Source of the DNA: Novosphingobium sp. SG751A
GTDB lineage: Bacteria > Pseudomonadota > Alphaproteobacteria > Sphingomonadales > Sphingomonadaceae
DNA length: 64,000 nucleotides
Direction: 5' to 3'
Assembly (NCBI RefSeq): GCF_013149295.1
Contig: NZ_JABGCB010000018.1
Span: 40,090-104,089 of the forward strand
Of the stretch, positions 8,296 through 16,454 are shown piece by piece. Under the pieces are notes generated by a model, which made no database searches, was not told where the DNA came from, and was given only the letters and a program-made list of their open reading frames with translations. Within the stretch, counting starts at the first letter, position 1. The number at the start of each line of letters is the position of its first letter. Made by a program: the position numbers and the translations under genes.

Positions 8296-9469
8296 GGGCG
8301 TGTTTCCAGTCGCGCTTGATCTTTTTGGCAAGGCTCCATTTATGGACCTCGGTGGGGCCGTCATAGATGCGAAAGGCGCGCACCTCGCGAAAGACCTGTT
8401 CGACGATGGTGCGGTCGGTCACGCCCGTCCCGCCCATCACCTGAACACAGCGGTCGGCAATCCGCATCAGGGCCTCGGACACCGCGACTTTGGCCATGCT
8501 GCTCTCCACCGTGCCAAGGCTGCCCGTGTCCAGCACGCCCGCGCACCAATCGATCATCAATTCGACCTGTTTGATGTCGATCATGTTTTCGGCCAGCATA
8601 AAGCCCACGCCCTCGTGGTCGATCAATTGTTTGCCAAAGGCCATGCGACGGTTGGCATAATCGCCGGCGATTTCATGCGCGCGGATACAGCCGCCCAGCC
8701 AGCGCATGCAATGCGAGAGCCGGGCAGGGGACAGGCGGACCTGCGCATATTTGAACCCATCGCCCGCATGGCCCAGCAATTGGTCAGTGGGCACGCGCAG
8801 ATTGTCGATGGTGACATCGGCGTGGCTGCCGGGCATGGAGGTGTCGATGGTGTTGGGCACATCATCAATACGGATCGCCGGATCGGGCAGATCGACAAGG
8901 AACATGCAGGCCCCGCCCTTGCTGTCCTCCTCCTCGGATTTGGCCATGACGATGCCGACGCTGGCTCCCTGCGCCCCGGTGATGAAGCGCTTCTTGCCGT
9001 TGATGACCCAGTGGTTGCCATCGCGCCGACAGGTGGTGATCATCATCGACGGGTCCGAACCCGCCCCGCCCAGCTCCGCCGGTTCGGTCATGAAAAAGGC
9101 CGACCGCGCCCGCCCCTCGACCAGAGGTTTCAGGAAGCGTTCCTTCAACTCTGCGCTGGCGACATGGCCGATCAGATACATGTTGCCCTCATCAGGCGCC
9201 ATCGTGTTGCAGGCCAATGGACCCAGCGGGGACAGGCCCGAGGCGATCAGCACCACCGCCGTCTCGCGCTGGGTCAGATGCGTGCCGTCGGGCAGGATAT
9301 GCGGCGTCAGCACCCCGGCGGCGCGGGCCAGATCGCGCATTTCATAGACCAGTTCGTCGAGCGGCGCGCCATGATGGTCGCGGCGCGGATCGGCCTCATA
9401 GGGGATGATCCTTGTGCGGACGAAATCCTCCACCCTCTCGGCCATGGCGGCGGCGCGCTGTGTCACCAT
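8285..9469 (-). CDS. Acyl-CoA dehydrogenase, ACAD10/11-like
   Basis: This 394-residue flavoenzyme carries AFFMTEPAE (FAD/substrate loop), WVINGKKRFITGAQ and VQVMGGTGVTDRTIVEQVF. Near the C-terminus, RIYDGPTEVHKWSLAKKI stands where most family members have YEGTNE. The DGPxEVH variant is that of ACAD10/11-type enzymes. These act with a partner kinase on 4-hydroxyacyl-CoAs, and the kinase gene follows with an 11-bp overlap. The ATG at 9469 lies 4 bp after the preceding stop. An in-frame ATG at 9505 would overlap that gene and is less likely. Confidence 0.87.
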   Translation of the reverse strand: MVTQRAAAMAERVEDFVRTRIIPYEADPRRDHHGAPLDELVYEMRDLARAAGVLTPHILPDGTHLTQRETAVVLIASGLSPLGPLACNTMAPDEGNMYLIGHVASAELKERFLKPLVEGRARSAFFMTEPAELGGAGSDPSMMITTCRRDGNHWVINGKKRFITGAQGASVGIVMAKSEEEDSKGGACMFLVDLPDPAIRIDDVPNTIDTSMPGSHADVTIDNLRVPTDQLLGHAGDGFKYAQVRLSPARLSHCMRWLGGCIRAHEIAGDYANRRMAFGKQLIDHEGVGFMLAENMIDIKQVELMIDWCAGVLDTGSLGTVESSMAKVAVSEALMRIADRCVQVMGGTGVTDRTIVEQVFREVRAFRIYDGPTEVHKWSLAKKIKRDWKHAHGG

Positions 9470-9473
9470 CGCC

Positions 9474-10010
9474 TCAGCCCAGCCTGCGCAGGGGTTCGCT
9501 GCCATCCCAATCGCGGGCAGCCTCGCGCATCATCGCGAACAGCTCTGCGCCGCCCTCCATCAATTTGACGTACTCGATGACATTGCCCGGCCCGCCGCCC
9601 GCATCGGCATAGATGACCGCGCCGCTTTCCCCCACCTTGCCCTCGATCAGGATCGTCGCGCCCGCCTCTTTCAGCGCCGCGCGCGCGGCATCAATGTCAT
9701 CTACCGCGACGCAGACATGGTGCAGCCGGTCCTTGACCGCGTATTCGCCGGTGTAGATCGAGGGCGCATCATCTTCCGCCCGGATCAGCTCGATCTGCAT
9801 ATCGCCCCAATAGCCCCATGCCGCTGAGATCACCGCATCGCTGGGCTGGCCCAGATAGGTCATGTCGGCGATCTGGATATTCTCCATGATGAAGAAGGGA
9901 CCAGCCCCCACAACTTCGGTCCAATGGCGAATGGCGGCGTCGAAATCGGATGGCAGATAGGCCATCTGAAAGATCGGGCCGATGTCGGTAAGCGGGCCGC
10001 GCTTGGCCAT
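9474..10010 (-). CDS. VOC-family protein (glyoxalase/methylmalonyl-CoA epimerase-like)
   Basis: This 178-residue vicinal-oxygen-chelate protein has an N-terminal half with FQMAYLPSDFDAAIRHWTE and a C-terminal half with LHHVCVAVDDIDAARAALKE and YADAGGGPGNVIEYVKL. The His in LHHVCV and the Glu in VIEYV are the expected metal ligands of the second half. It probably catalyses epimerisation, isomerisation or hydration of a CoA or keto intermediate. The ATG at 10010 follows AAAGGA by 8 bp; an in-frame ATG at 10031 would overlap the E2 gene. It sits between the E2 subunit and the ACAD10/11-like gene. Confidence 0.82.
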   Translation of the reverse strand: MAKRGPLTDIGPIFQMAYLPSDFDAAIRHWTEVVGAGPFFIMENIQIADMTYLGQPSDAVISAAWGYWGDMQIELIRAEDDAPSIYTGEYAVKDRLHHVCVAVDDIDAARAALKEAGATILIEGKVGESGAVIYADAGGGPGNVIEYVKLMEGGAELFAMMREAARDWDGSEPLRRLG

Positions 10011-10023
10011 GGTGATGATCCTT

Positions 10024-11436
10024 TCAGGCAAACAGGGCTTCAGGCGCTTCGATCAGCCCCTTGAGCGTGGAGAAGAATTGGGCCGCTGCCGCGCCGTCAA
10101 TCGCGCGGTGATCGACCGAGAGGGTCAGCGCGAGGCGGGTTTCAAAGCCCACGCTGCCATCGGGTTTTTCATAGGGCGCCCGCGCCGCCGCGCCCACAGC
10201 CAGAATGGCGGCCTGGGGCGGATTGATGATCGCGGCAAATTCCTCCACCCCGAACATGCCAAGGTTCGAGATCGAGAAAGTCCCGCCCTCCATATCGCCA
10301 AGCGAGAGCCGCCCGGCCTTGGCCTTGTCGATCAGCCCGCTTGTGGCTTGCGCGATCTGGGCGATGGTCTGGCGGTTGGCCAGCCGGACGATGGGGGTGA
10401 CAAGGCCGTTGGGGCTGGCCACCGCAATGGCGATGTCGGCATGGGCAAAGCGATGGATGGTTTGCCCATGGACCTGCACATTGACCTCGGGATGCTGCGC
10501 CAGCGCAAGGGCGGCGGCGCGCACCAGATAATCGTTGATCGAGGCCTTGGCCCCCAGCACCAGATTGGCAGTCTTGCGCAGGGCCAGCAGTTCATCGAGC
10601 CGCGCGCTGGAGCGCAGATAGAAATGCGGGATCTCATGCTTGGCCTGTGTCAGCCGTTGGGCCACCACCTTGCGCATACGGTCGAAGGGGATGATCGCGG
10701 GCGGATTGGGCACAGCTACGAAGGCCGCACTCGGCGCCGGGGCCGGTTGTTGCACCAGCGCCAGCACATCGGCCTTGGAAATGCGCCCGCGTGGGCCTGT
10801 CCCGATGACGCCTGACAAGTCGATCCCATGCTGGGCGGCGATCCGGCGGGCCAAAGGCGAGGCAAAGGCTTTGCCATCCTCGGCGGCAACCGCCAGCGCG
10901 CCCGACAGCACCGGGTTTGCCGGAGCATTCAACGCCTGCTGCACATCCTGAAGCGTGATGCGGCCATTCCGGCCCGAACCTTCGATCGGTTCAATGTCCA
11001 GCCCGCTAGCCTCGGCCAGTTTCAGCGCTTCGGGGCTGATGGCGCGGTTGGTCTGAATGGGGCGCGGGGCCGGGGTCGAGGTGGTGGCCGGGGCGGGATT
11101 ATCCTGCGCCGTCGCGCCCGGATTGACCGGGGCATTGGCGGGGCGGAATGCGGCGATGAAGGCGTCGATCTCCTCCGCGTTCGTCCCGGCCTGCGCCGTT
11201 ACCGCCAGCAGCGTTCCCACCACCTGCGCCTCGCTCCCGGCGGGCACCAGCACGCGGGCCAGCACGGCGTCATATTCGGCCTCGACCTCATTGGTGATCT
11301 TGGCGGTCTCGATCAGGCACAGCAATTGCCCCCTTGTGAATGCGTCACCCTCGGCCACTTTCCAGTCGGCCAGGGTGCCTTCGGTCATTTCGATGCCCCA
11401 TTTGGGCATACAGAACGGGCGGATGTCCGGCATCAT
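10024..11436 (-). CDS. 2-oxoacid dehydrogenase E2 (dihydrolipoamide acyltransferase) with two E1/E3-binding domains
   Basis: This 470-residue acyltransferase core subunit has four parts. The lipoyl domain (1-80) has the lipoyl-lysine motif LIETAKITNEVEA at K46, where Ala replaces the usual Asp before Lys. There are two peripheral-subunit-binding domains: 133-169 (ISPEALKLAEASGLDIEPI, GRNGRITLQDV) and 192-228 (ASPLARRIAAQHGIDLSGV, GPRGRISKADV). The catalytic domain follows, with LTLSVDHRAIDGAAAAQF near the C-terminus carrying the His/Asp pair. It transfers acyl groups from lipoamide to CoA. It lies 7 bp behind the E1 beta gene; no E3 gene is present. Confidence 0.92.
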   Translation of the reverse strand: MMPDIRPFCMPKWGIEMTEGTLADWKVAEGDAFTRGQLLCLIETAKITNEVEAEYDAVLARVLVPAGSEAQVVGTLLAVTAQAGTNAEEIDAFIAAFRPANAPVNPGATAQDNPAPATTSTPAPRPIQTNRAISPEALKLAEASGLDIEPIEGSGRNGRITLQDVQQALNAPANPVLSGALAVAAEDGKAFASPLARRIAAQHGIDLSGVIGTGPRGRISKADVLALVQQPAPAPSAAFVAVPNPPAIIPFDRMRKVVAQRLTQAKHEIPHFYLRSSARLDELLALRKTANLVLGAKASINDYLVRAAALALAQHPEVNVQVHGQTIHRFAHADIAIAVASPNGLVTPIVRLANRQTIAQIAQATSGLIDKAKAGRLSLGDMEGGTFSISNLGMFGVEEFAAIINPPQAAILAVGAAARAPYEKPDGSVGFETRLALTLSVDHRAIDGAAAAQFFSTLKGLIEAPEALFA

Positions 11437-11443
11437 CCCCTCC

Positions 11444-12457
11444 TTATCGCCATGCCAGCACGCGGCGCACCGCCGCCTCGATCTTGTCGACCGAGGGCAG
11501 ATAGGCGCTTTCCAATTCGCGGGCGAAGGGGATGGGCGTGTGCGGCGGGGTGACTTGCAGCGGCGGGGCCTTCAGGCTGGAAAAGGCCTTTTCGGCCACT
11601 AGCGCGCAAAGATCCGCGCCAAGGCCGCAGCGCGGCGGGGCCTCGTCCACCACCACCACGCGGCCCGTCACCTCCACGCTGTCAAGGATGGTCTCCTCAT
11701 CCAGCGGGCTGGTGGTGCGCAGGTCGATGACATCGCAGCCGATCCCTTCGCCCGCCAGCTTGTCCGCCACCGCCTCGCACATGCCAAGCAAAAGGCCGGA
11801 GGAGATGATCGTCACATCGCCGCCCGCGCGCGACAGGCGCGCATGGCCAAAGGGGATCATGAAATCGCGGTCGTCGGGCACCTCGCCCGTGGTGGCGTAA
11901 AGCGCCTTGTGTTCGAGAAAGATCACCGGATCATCATCGCGGATCGCGGTGCGCAGCAGGCCCTTTACGTCGGCGGGCGTGGTCGGCATCACCACCTTCA
12001 ACCCCGGCATGCCGGTCAGGATCTGATGCACCGACTGGCTGTGCTGGGCCGCGGCATTGTATCCTGCGCCGTAAGCCATGCGGATCACCGCCGGACAGCG
12101 CGTCTTGCCCCCGAACATATAGCGGAACTTGGCGATCTGGTTCCATATCTGGTCGAGGCTGACACCAATGAAGTCGGCAAACATCAGTTCGGCAATCGGC
12201 CTTTTGCCCGACAGCGCCAGCCCCGCCGCCGCGCCGACAATGGCGCTTTCCGAAATCGGCGTGTCTATCACGCGGTTTGCCCCGAAACGATCATACAGGC
12301 CGGTCGAGGTCGACCAGATGCCGCCAATCGCTTCCGGCCCGCCCTCGGTGCCCATGCCGCCCACCACATCTTCGCCCAGCACCACCACATTGGGGTCGCG
12401 CTCCATCTCCTCCATGATGGTGGAGAGAACAGCGGCGCGGTACATCATATTGCTCAT
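11444..12457 (-). CDS. 2-oxoacid dehydrogenase E1 component, beta subunit (AcoB/BkdA2-like)
   Basis: This 337-residue transketolase-fold beta subunit begins MSNMMYRAAVLSTIMEEMER. Family landmarks include VVLGEDVVGG, DTPISESAIVGAAAGLAL, FADFIGVSLDQIWNQIAKFR, AQHSQSVHQILTGMPGLKV and IDLRTTSPLDEETILDSV. The ATG at 12457 follows GGGAGAAA; the frame is open further upstream inside the alpha gene but without a sensible start. With the alpha subunit it performs thiamine-dependent oxidative decarboxylation of a 2-oxoacid or acetoin-like substrate. The context suggests a pathway intermediate rather than pyruvate. Confidence 0.93.
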   Translation of the reverse strand: MSNMMYRAAVLSTIMEEMERDPNVVVLGEDVVGGMGTEGGPEAIGGIWSTSTGLYDRFGANRVIDTPISESAIVGAAAGLALSGKRPIAELMFADFIGVSLDQIWNQIAKFRYMFGGKTRCPAVIRMAYGAGYNAAAQHSQSVHQILTGMPGLKVVMPTTPADVKGLLRTAIRDDDPVIFLEHKALYATTGEVPDDRDFMIPFGHARLSRAGGDVTIISSGLLLGMCEAVADKLAGEGIGCDVIDLRTTSPLDEETILDSVEVTGRVVVVDEAPPRCGLGADLCALVAEKAFSSLKAPPLQVTPPHTPIPFARELESAYLPSVDKIEAAVRRVLAWR

Positions 12458-12473
12458 CAATTTTCTCCCGCGC

Positions 12474-13457
12474 TTAATAGGCGATATAGACGTCGGCCAG
12501 AACGTCTTCGGCGGTAGGCCGGTCGGCGGCGCGGGCGGCGGCAACGGCGCCCTCGATGGCGCCCATCACATCGGCGTCCACCGCGTCCAGATCGGCATCG
12601 GCCAACAGGCCGGCACCCGTTACCGAGGCGCGGAATTTGGTCAGGCAATCGCGTGTGGCGCGGATGCGGTCGAGTTCGCCCGGCCCGCGATAGCGTTGGG
12701 GGTCGCCTTCAAAATGGCCAAAGAAGCGTTCGGTGTCGAATTCCACCGCCGCCGGGCCGTTGCCTGCGCGCACGTAATCCAGCACCTCGCGCATCGCGGT
12801 GTGGACGGCGAAGAAATCGGTGCCATCGGCGCGCCATGCCTTCATGCCGAAGGCCTCGGCGCGACTGGCGATGTCCTGATTGGTGCCCACCGCATAGGAT
12901 ACGCCGGTGTGTTCGGAATAATGGTTGTTTTCGAACACAAAGATGCAGGGCGCCTTGGTCACGGCGGCAAGGTTCATCGCCTCAAACGTCGTGCCCTGAT
13001 TGCAGGCGCCGTCGCCGGAAAAGGCGATGGCGACTCTGAGCCCGTCCGGCCCCGGCCCATCAACCCGCGATGCCAGCGCCGCGCCCACCGCAATCGGCGC
13101 GCCCGCCCCAACGATGCCATTGGCTCCCAGCATGCCCTTGGTCACATCGGCAATATGCATCGACCCGCCCTTGCCCTTGCACAGGCCCTCGCGGCTGCCC
13201 CAGATTTCCTTCATCATATCATTCACATCGCAACCTTTGGCCAGACAATGGCCATGGCCGCGATGGGTCGAGACGATCTTGTCGGCAGGGGAAAGGTGTT
13301 CGCACACGCCCACCGCCACTGCCTCCTGACCGCAGTAGAGATGGGTGAAACCGGCAATCTCGCCGGTCTGGATTTCGACATGCAGCCGCTCTTCAAATTC
13401 GCGGATGATCTTCATCTGGCGATAGGCGGCCAGCAGGGCTTCTCGGCTCAATTGCAT
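12474..13457 (-). CDS. 2-oxoacid dehydrogenase E1 component, alpha subunit (AcoA/PdhA-like)
   Basis: This 327-residue thiamine-diphosphate-binding alpha subunit carries the TPP/Mg motif FSGDGACNQGTTFEAMNLA at about 147-165, ending with ENNHYSE near 176-182. MQLSREALLAAYRQMKIIRE and EIAGFTHLYCGQEAVAVG are standard N-terminal features. STHRGHGHCLAKG carries active-site histidines, and KGKGGSMHIAD the phosphorylation-loop equivalent. It is followed by the beta gene after 16 bp and preceded by an acyl-CoA dehydrogenase gene 37 bp upstream. The short length is nearest the acetoin dehydrogenase and pyruvate E1 alpha families. Confidence 0.93.
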   Translation of the reverse strand: MQLSREALLAAYRQMKIIREFEERLHVEIQTGEIAGFTHLYCGQEAVAVGVCEHLSPADKIVSTHRGHGHCLAKGCDVNDMMKEIWGSREGLCKGKGGSMHIADVTKGMLGANGIVGAGAPIAVGAALASRVDGPGPDGLRVAIAFSGDGACNQGTTFEAMNLAAVTKAPCIFVFENNHYSEHTGVSYAVGTNQDIASRAEAFGMKAWRADGTDFFAVHTAMREVLDYVRAGNGPAAVEFDTERFFGHFEGDPQRYRGPGELDRIRATRDCLTKFRASVTGAGLLADADLDAVDADVMGAIEGAVAAARAADRPTAEDVLADVYIAY

Positions 13458-13494
13458 TTCCGGCTCCCGGCGTTTTGTTATCTTGTTGAACAGG

Positions 13495-14703
13495 CTAGAG
13501 GTTCAGCACCGTCTTGGCGATGATGCTGGCCTGAACCTCGTTGGTCCCGCCAAAAATGGTCCATGCCCGACTGTTGAGATAGCGGGCGGCGGCAACCTGC
13601 GTCTGGCGGCTGTGAACGGGGGGCGGGGCATCGGCGCCATAGAGCGGGCGGCGCATGTCCAGCTCCAGCCCGGCAAGGCCCAGCAGATCCATCGCCATCA
13701 GGTCGATTTCCTGCCGCAGGTTGGAGGCGAGCAGCTTGACCAGCGAGGTTTGCGGCCCCGGCGCCCGACCCTGCGCGATTTCGGAGAGGATCTTGAGCTC
13801 GATCATCTCCAGCGATTCCACCCCCAGCCGCGCCCGCGCCGCGCGCCGCCGCCAATCGGCATTGCCCGCCATCACGCCGCCCGCGCCATCGGGCTGATCG
13901 GCCGCATCGGCGCAGATCCGGCGCAGGTCATAGGCCAGTTTGGGCGCATGGCACGAACCGCCGCGTTCATTTTCCAGCAGAAATTTGGCCAGTTTCCACC
14001 CATCGCCTTCCGCGCCGACAAGGTCGGTGACGGGCACGATGACATCCTCCAGAAAGACCTGATTGACCTCATGATCGCCCGCCAAAGTCAGGATCGGGCG
14101 CACCGAAATCCCCGGCTGGTTCATATCCACCAGAAGGAAGGAAATGCCGGTGCTTTTGTGCCCGCTCGCATCGGTGCGGGCCAGACAGAACATCCGGTTG
14201 GCCCAATGGGCATGGGTGGTCCAGATTTTCGAGCCGTTGAGGATGTATCGGTCGCCATCCCTGACCGCCCGGCATTGCAGGCTGGCCAGATCCGATCCGC
14301 TGGCGGGTTCTGAAAAGCCCTGACACCAATAATCCTCGCCCGACAGGATGCGGGGCAGGTAATGGGCCTTCTGCTGCGCCGTGCCAAAGGTGTAGATGAC
14401 CGGCGCCACCAGTTTGAGCCCCAGCACGGTCAGATTGGGGGCGCCCGCCTCGGCGCATTCCTTTTCAAAGAGATAGCGCTGCACCGGGGTCCAGCCTGTG
14501 CCGCCATATTCCTTGGGCCATTGATAGGCCAGCCAGCCTTGTTCGTTGAGGATCGCGTTCCATGCCTGACCGATGTCGGGTTCGACAAAGACCGAAGGCG
14601 TGGCTGCCGCGCCCTCGCGGATTGCAGGCGTCAGATGCGTGGCCAGAAAGGCGCGGACCTCTTCGCGAAAGCGGAGTTCTTCAGGGGAGAGTTCTAGGTT
14701 CAT
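13495..14703 (-). CDS. Acyl-CoA dehydrogenase (FadE-type, catalytic-subunit-like)
   Basis: This 402-residue FAD enzyme starts MNLELSPEELRFREEVRAFL. Landmarks are WPKEYGGTGWTPVQRYLFEKE, WCQGFSEPASGSDLASLQ (FAD loop), YILNGSKIWTTHAHWANRMF and C-terminal WTIFGGTNEVQASIIAK. It resembles actinobacterial cholesterol FadE26/FadE28-type subunits and other alphaproteobacterial degradation ACADs, some of which act as heteromers. The second FadE-like gene at 17341 could be a partner. It would desaturate the acyl-CoA ahead of the aldolase-like enzyme encoded 9 bp upstream. Confidence 0.88.
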   Translation of the reverse strand: MNLELSPEELRFREEVRAFLATHLTPAIREGAAATPSVFVEPDIGQAWNAILNEQGWLAYQWPKEYGGTGWTPVQRYLFEKECAEAGAPNLTVLGLKLVAPVIYTFGTAQQKAHYLPRILSGEDYWCQGFSEPASGSDLASLQCRAVRDGDRYILNGSKIWTTHAHWANRMFCLARTDASGHKSTGISFLLVDMNQPGISVRPILTLAGDHEVNQVFLEDVIVPVTDLVGAEGDGWKLAKFLLENERGGSCHAPKLAYDLRRICADAADQPDGAGGVMAGNADWRRRAARARLGVESLEMIELKILSEIAQGRAPGPQTSLVKLLASNLRQEIDLMAMDLLGLAGLELDMRRPLYGADAPPPVHSRQTQVAAARYLNSRAWTIFGGTNEVQASIIAKTVLNL

Positions 14704-14712
14704 GGCCCCAAT

Positions 14713-15870
14713 CTACGTGTGCAAAATGGTGACGGCGGAAACGCCGGGGGCGCCATAGACATGGCTATAGGCGGTGCGGGGCGTGCCGGGGATTTGTCGT
14801 CCGCCGCCCGCCCCGCGCAACTGGACGACATTTTCATAGACCTGCCGCAGGCCCGAGGCGCCGATCGGTTCGCCGCAGGCAAGGCAGCCGCCATCGGTGT
14901 TGACCGGCAGCGTGCCGCCGATGCGGGTGCGCCCTTCGGCAATCCATTGTTCCTGATCGCCATCGGCGCAAAAGCCGTTTTCGGCCATATGCATGATCTC
15001 GGCGCCCGCCTCGGTGTCCTGCAATTGGGCCACATAGATTTCGTCCGGCCCGATGCCCGCCTTATCAAACGCCGCGGCAGAGGCGAGGCGGGTGGCGGTG
15101 TTGACCCCGCCGCCGATTTCGATGCTGGGGGCAAAGACCTCGAAGCTGCCCGGAGGGCGCGTGCGCATCGTGGCTGCGGCCAGATGGATCGGACGGATGC
15201 CCAGTTCCCGCGCCTTCTTCTCGCTGGCCAGCAGCAGCGCCACCCCGCCTTCGCCGGGCGAACAGAACATATATTTGGTGAAAGGGTCCGAGACCATCGG
15301 CGCATCGAGGATCGTGTCGAGCGCCACCTCCTCGCGCCGCCATGCATGGGGGGCATGCACCCCATTGGCAAAGGCCTTTTGCGCCACCAGCCCCAGCGTG
15401 CGTCGGCTGATGCCATGCAGATGCATGTAACGCATGATCTTGGCCGCGAAGAATTGCGTCGTCACCATATAGCCCGCCGCGCCATACCATTCGGGCAGGT
15501 TATATTCGGCAGGCATCGCGTTGAACGCCCCGCGCGGATGCTTGTCAAAGCCCACCGCCAGCCCAAGTTCGAATTCGCCGGAGCGGATGGCCATTTGCGC
15601 GGAAAACAGCGCCGATCCGCCGGTGGCGCAGCCGTTTTTTACATTGATGAATTGCACGCCCGTCAGGCCAAGGCGATCAACCATCGTGTCGGGATTGCCC
15701 GCCGCATCCGACCCGCCATAGGCGAATTGGACATCGCCCCAGGTCACGCCCGCATCGGCCAGCGCGGCGCGCACGGCATAGGCGCCCTGATCCAGCCCCG
15801 ACAGGCCATCGGTGCGGCCAAAGGGGTGAATGCCGATGCCGATGATGCAGACATTGGTGGCCGCGCTCAT
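14713..15870 (-). CDS. Thiolase-fold lipid-transfer protein / Ltp2-like (retro-)aldolase
   Basis: This 385-residue protein of the SCP-x/Ltp branch of the thiolase fold keeps NVKNGCATGGSAL with Cys81. The GHP histidine motif of true thiolases is replaced by CLACGEPIGASGLRQVYE (Glu for His). The second thiolase Cys region reads YSHVYGAPGVSAV. Those losses argue against ordinary thiolysis and fit the Ltp2-type retro-aldol cleavage of a side-chain acyl-CoA. A DUF35 gene overlaps its start by 4 bp (ATGA), the gene pairing seen for Ltp2-ChsH2. The reaction assignment is inference from family and context. Confidence 0.82.
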   Translation of the reverse strand: MSAATNVCIIGIGIHPFGRTDGLSGLDQGAYAVRAALADAGVTWGDVQFAYGGSDAAGNPDTMVDRLGLTGVQFINVKNGCATGGSALFSAQMAIRSGEFELGLAVGFDKHPRGAFNAMPAEYNLPEWYGAAGYMVTTQFFAAKIMRYMHLHGISRRTLGLVAQKAFANGVHAPHAWRREEVALDTILDAPMVSDPFTKYMFCSPGEGGVALLLASEKKARELGIRPIHLAAATMRTRPPGSFEVFAPSIEIGGGVNTATRLASAAAFDKAGIGPDEIYVAQLQDTEAGAEIMHMAENGFCADGDQEQWIAEGRTRIGGTLPVNTDGGCLACGEPIGASGLRQVYENVVQLRGAGGGRQIPGTPRTAYSHVYGAPGVSAVTILHT

Positions 15871-16235
15871 TGGGCATCCTCCGCCACCGGGCGAAAGGCG
15901 GGCAACCAGACGGGCGCCGACGCGGCGGGATCGAGCGCCACCTTGGTCAGTTCCAGCGCCATGCCGATGCTGATGGCATCAAATTCGACCTCGACCAGCC
16001 GCGCCTCGACAATCACCGCGCCGGGCAATTCGACATAGGCCAGCGCCCAAGGCTCAAACATCTCCGGCCCGGCATAGGGCGGCGATTTGGGACGGAACCG
16101 CTGCACCGTATAGGACCAGAGCGTCCCGCGCGAAGGCAGCGCCACCGCATCAAACCCGTCGCCGGGATGAGGAAACGTGATCCGCCCGCTCTGCCGATGG
16201 CGTCCTCCCATCAGATGCAGCGGGGCATCCGGCAT
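15867..16235 (-). CDS. DUF35 OB-fold protein, small partner of the Ltp-like enzyme
   Basis: This 122-residue acyl-CoA-associated OB-fold protein has GTLWSYTVQRFRPKSPPY, PWALAYVELPGAVIVEARLV and a C-terminal PVWLPAFRPV, all usual for DUF35. The N-terminal zinc-ribbon part (MGGRHRQSGRITFPHPGDGF) lacks the four cysteines normally present; His, Arg and Ser stand there instead. The OB domain alone is thought to contact the thiolase-fold partner. It is the first gene of the ten-gene operon and is translationally coupled to the Ltp-like gene. The metal-site loss may mean a purely structural role. Confidence 0.8.
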   Translation of the reverse strand: MPDAPLHLMGGRHRQSGRITFPHPGDGFDAVALPSRGTLWSYTVQRFRPKSPPYAGPEMFEPWALAYVELPGAVIVEARLVEVEFDAISIGMALELTKVALDPAASAPVWLPAFRPVAEDAQ

Positions 16236-16380
16236 AAACAGGGCTGCATCGGCTGACAGGGTGGCTCTCCTCTTGGTTCCCGTGATTCCTTATGGCTTGA
16301 TAAAGCGCGCCGATGCGGCCGCTGGCGACTCTTCAAAACGCTAGGCTGGTACAGTTTACAGGCCCGATGGCCGGCTTGGG

Positions 16381-16425
16381 TGCGTACGCAAACGCGTTTG
16401 TCCCCACGACCGCTGCGGCGTGGGG
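16381..16425. promoter_or_regulatory. Overlapping palindromes and hairpin between the operon head and luxR-type gene
   Basis: Two perfect palindromes overlap: TGCGTACGCA (16381-16390) and CAAACGCGTTTG (16389-16400). An inverted repeat CCCCACG/CGTGGGG (16402-16408 / 16419-16425) follows immediately. The block lies in the roughly 220 bp between the LuxR-type gene stop and the DUF35 start, where the operon promoter must lie. The palindromes are operator-like; the hairpin may end luxR transcription, though no T-tract follows it. Confidence 0.4.
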
Positions 16426-16454
16426 CGCAAAACTTGGCCATATGGGGGCGGCCA

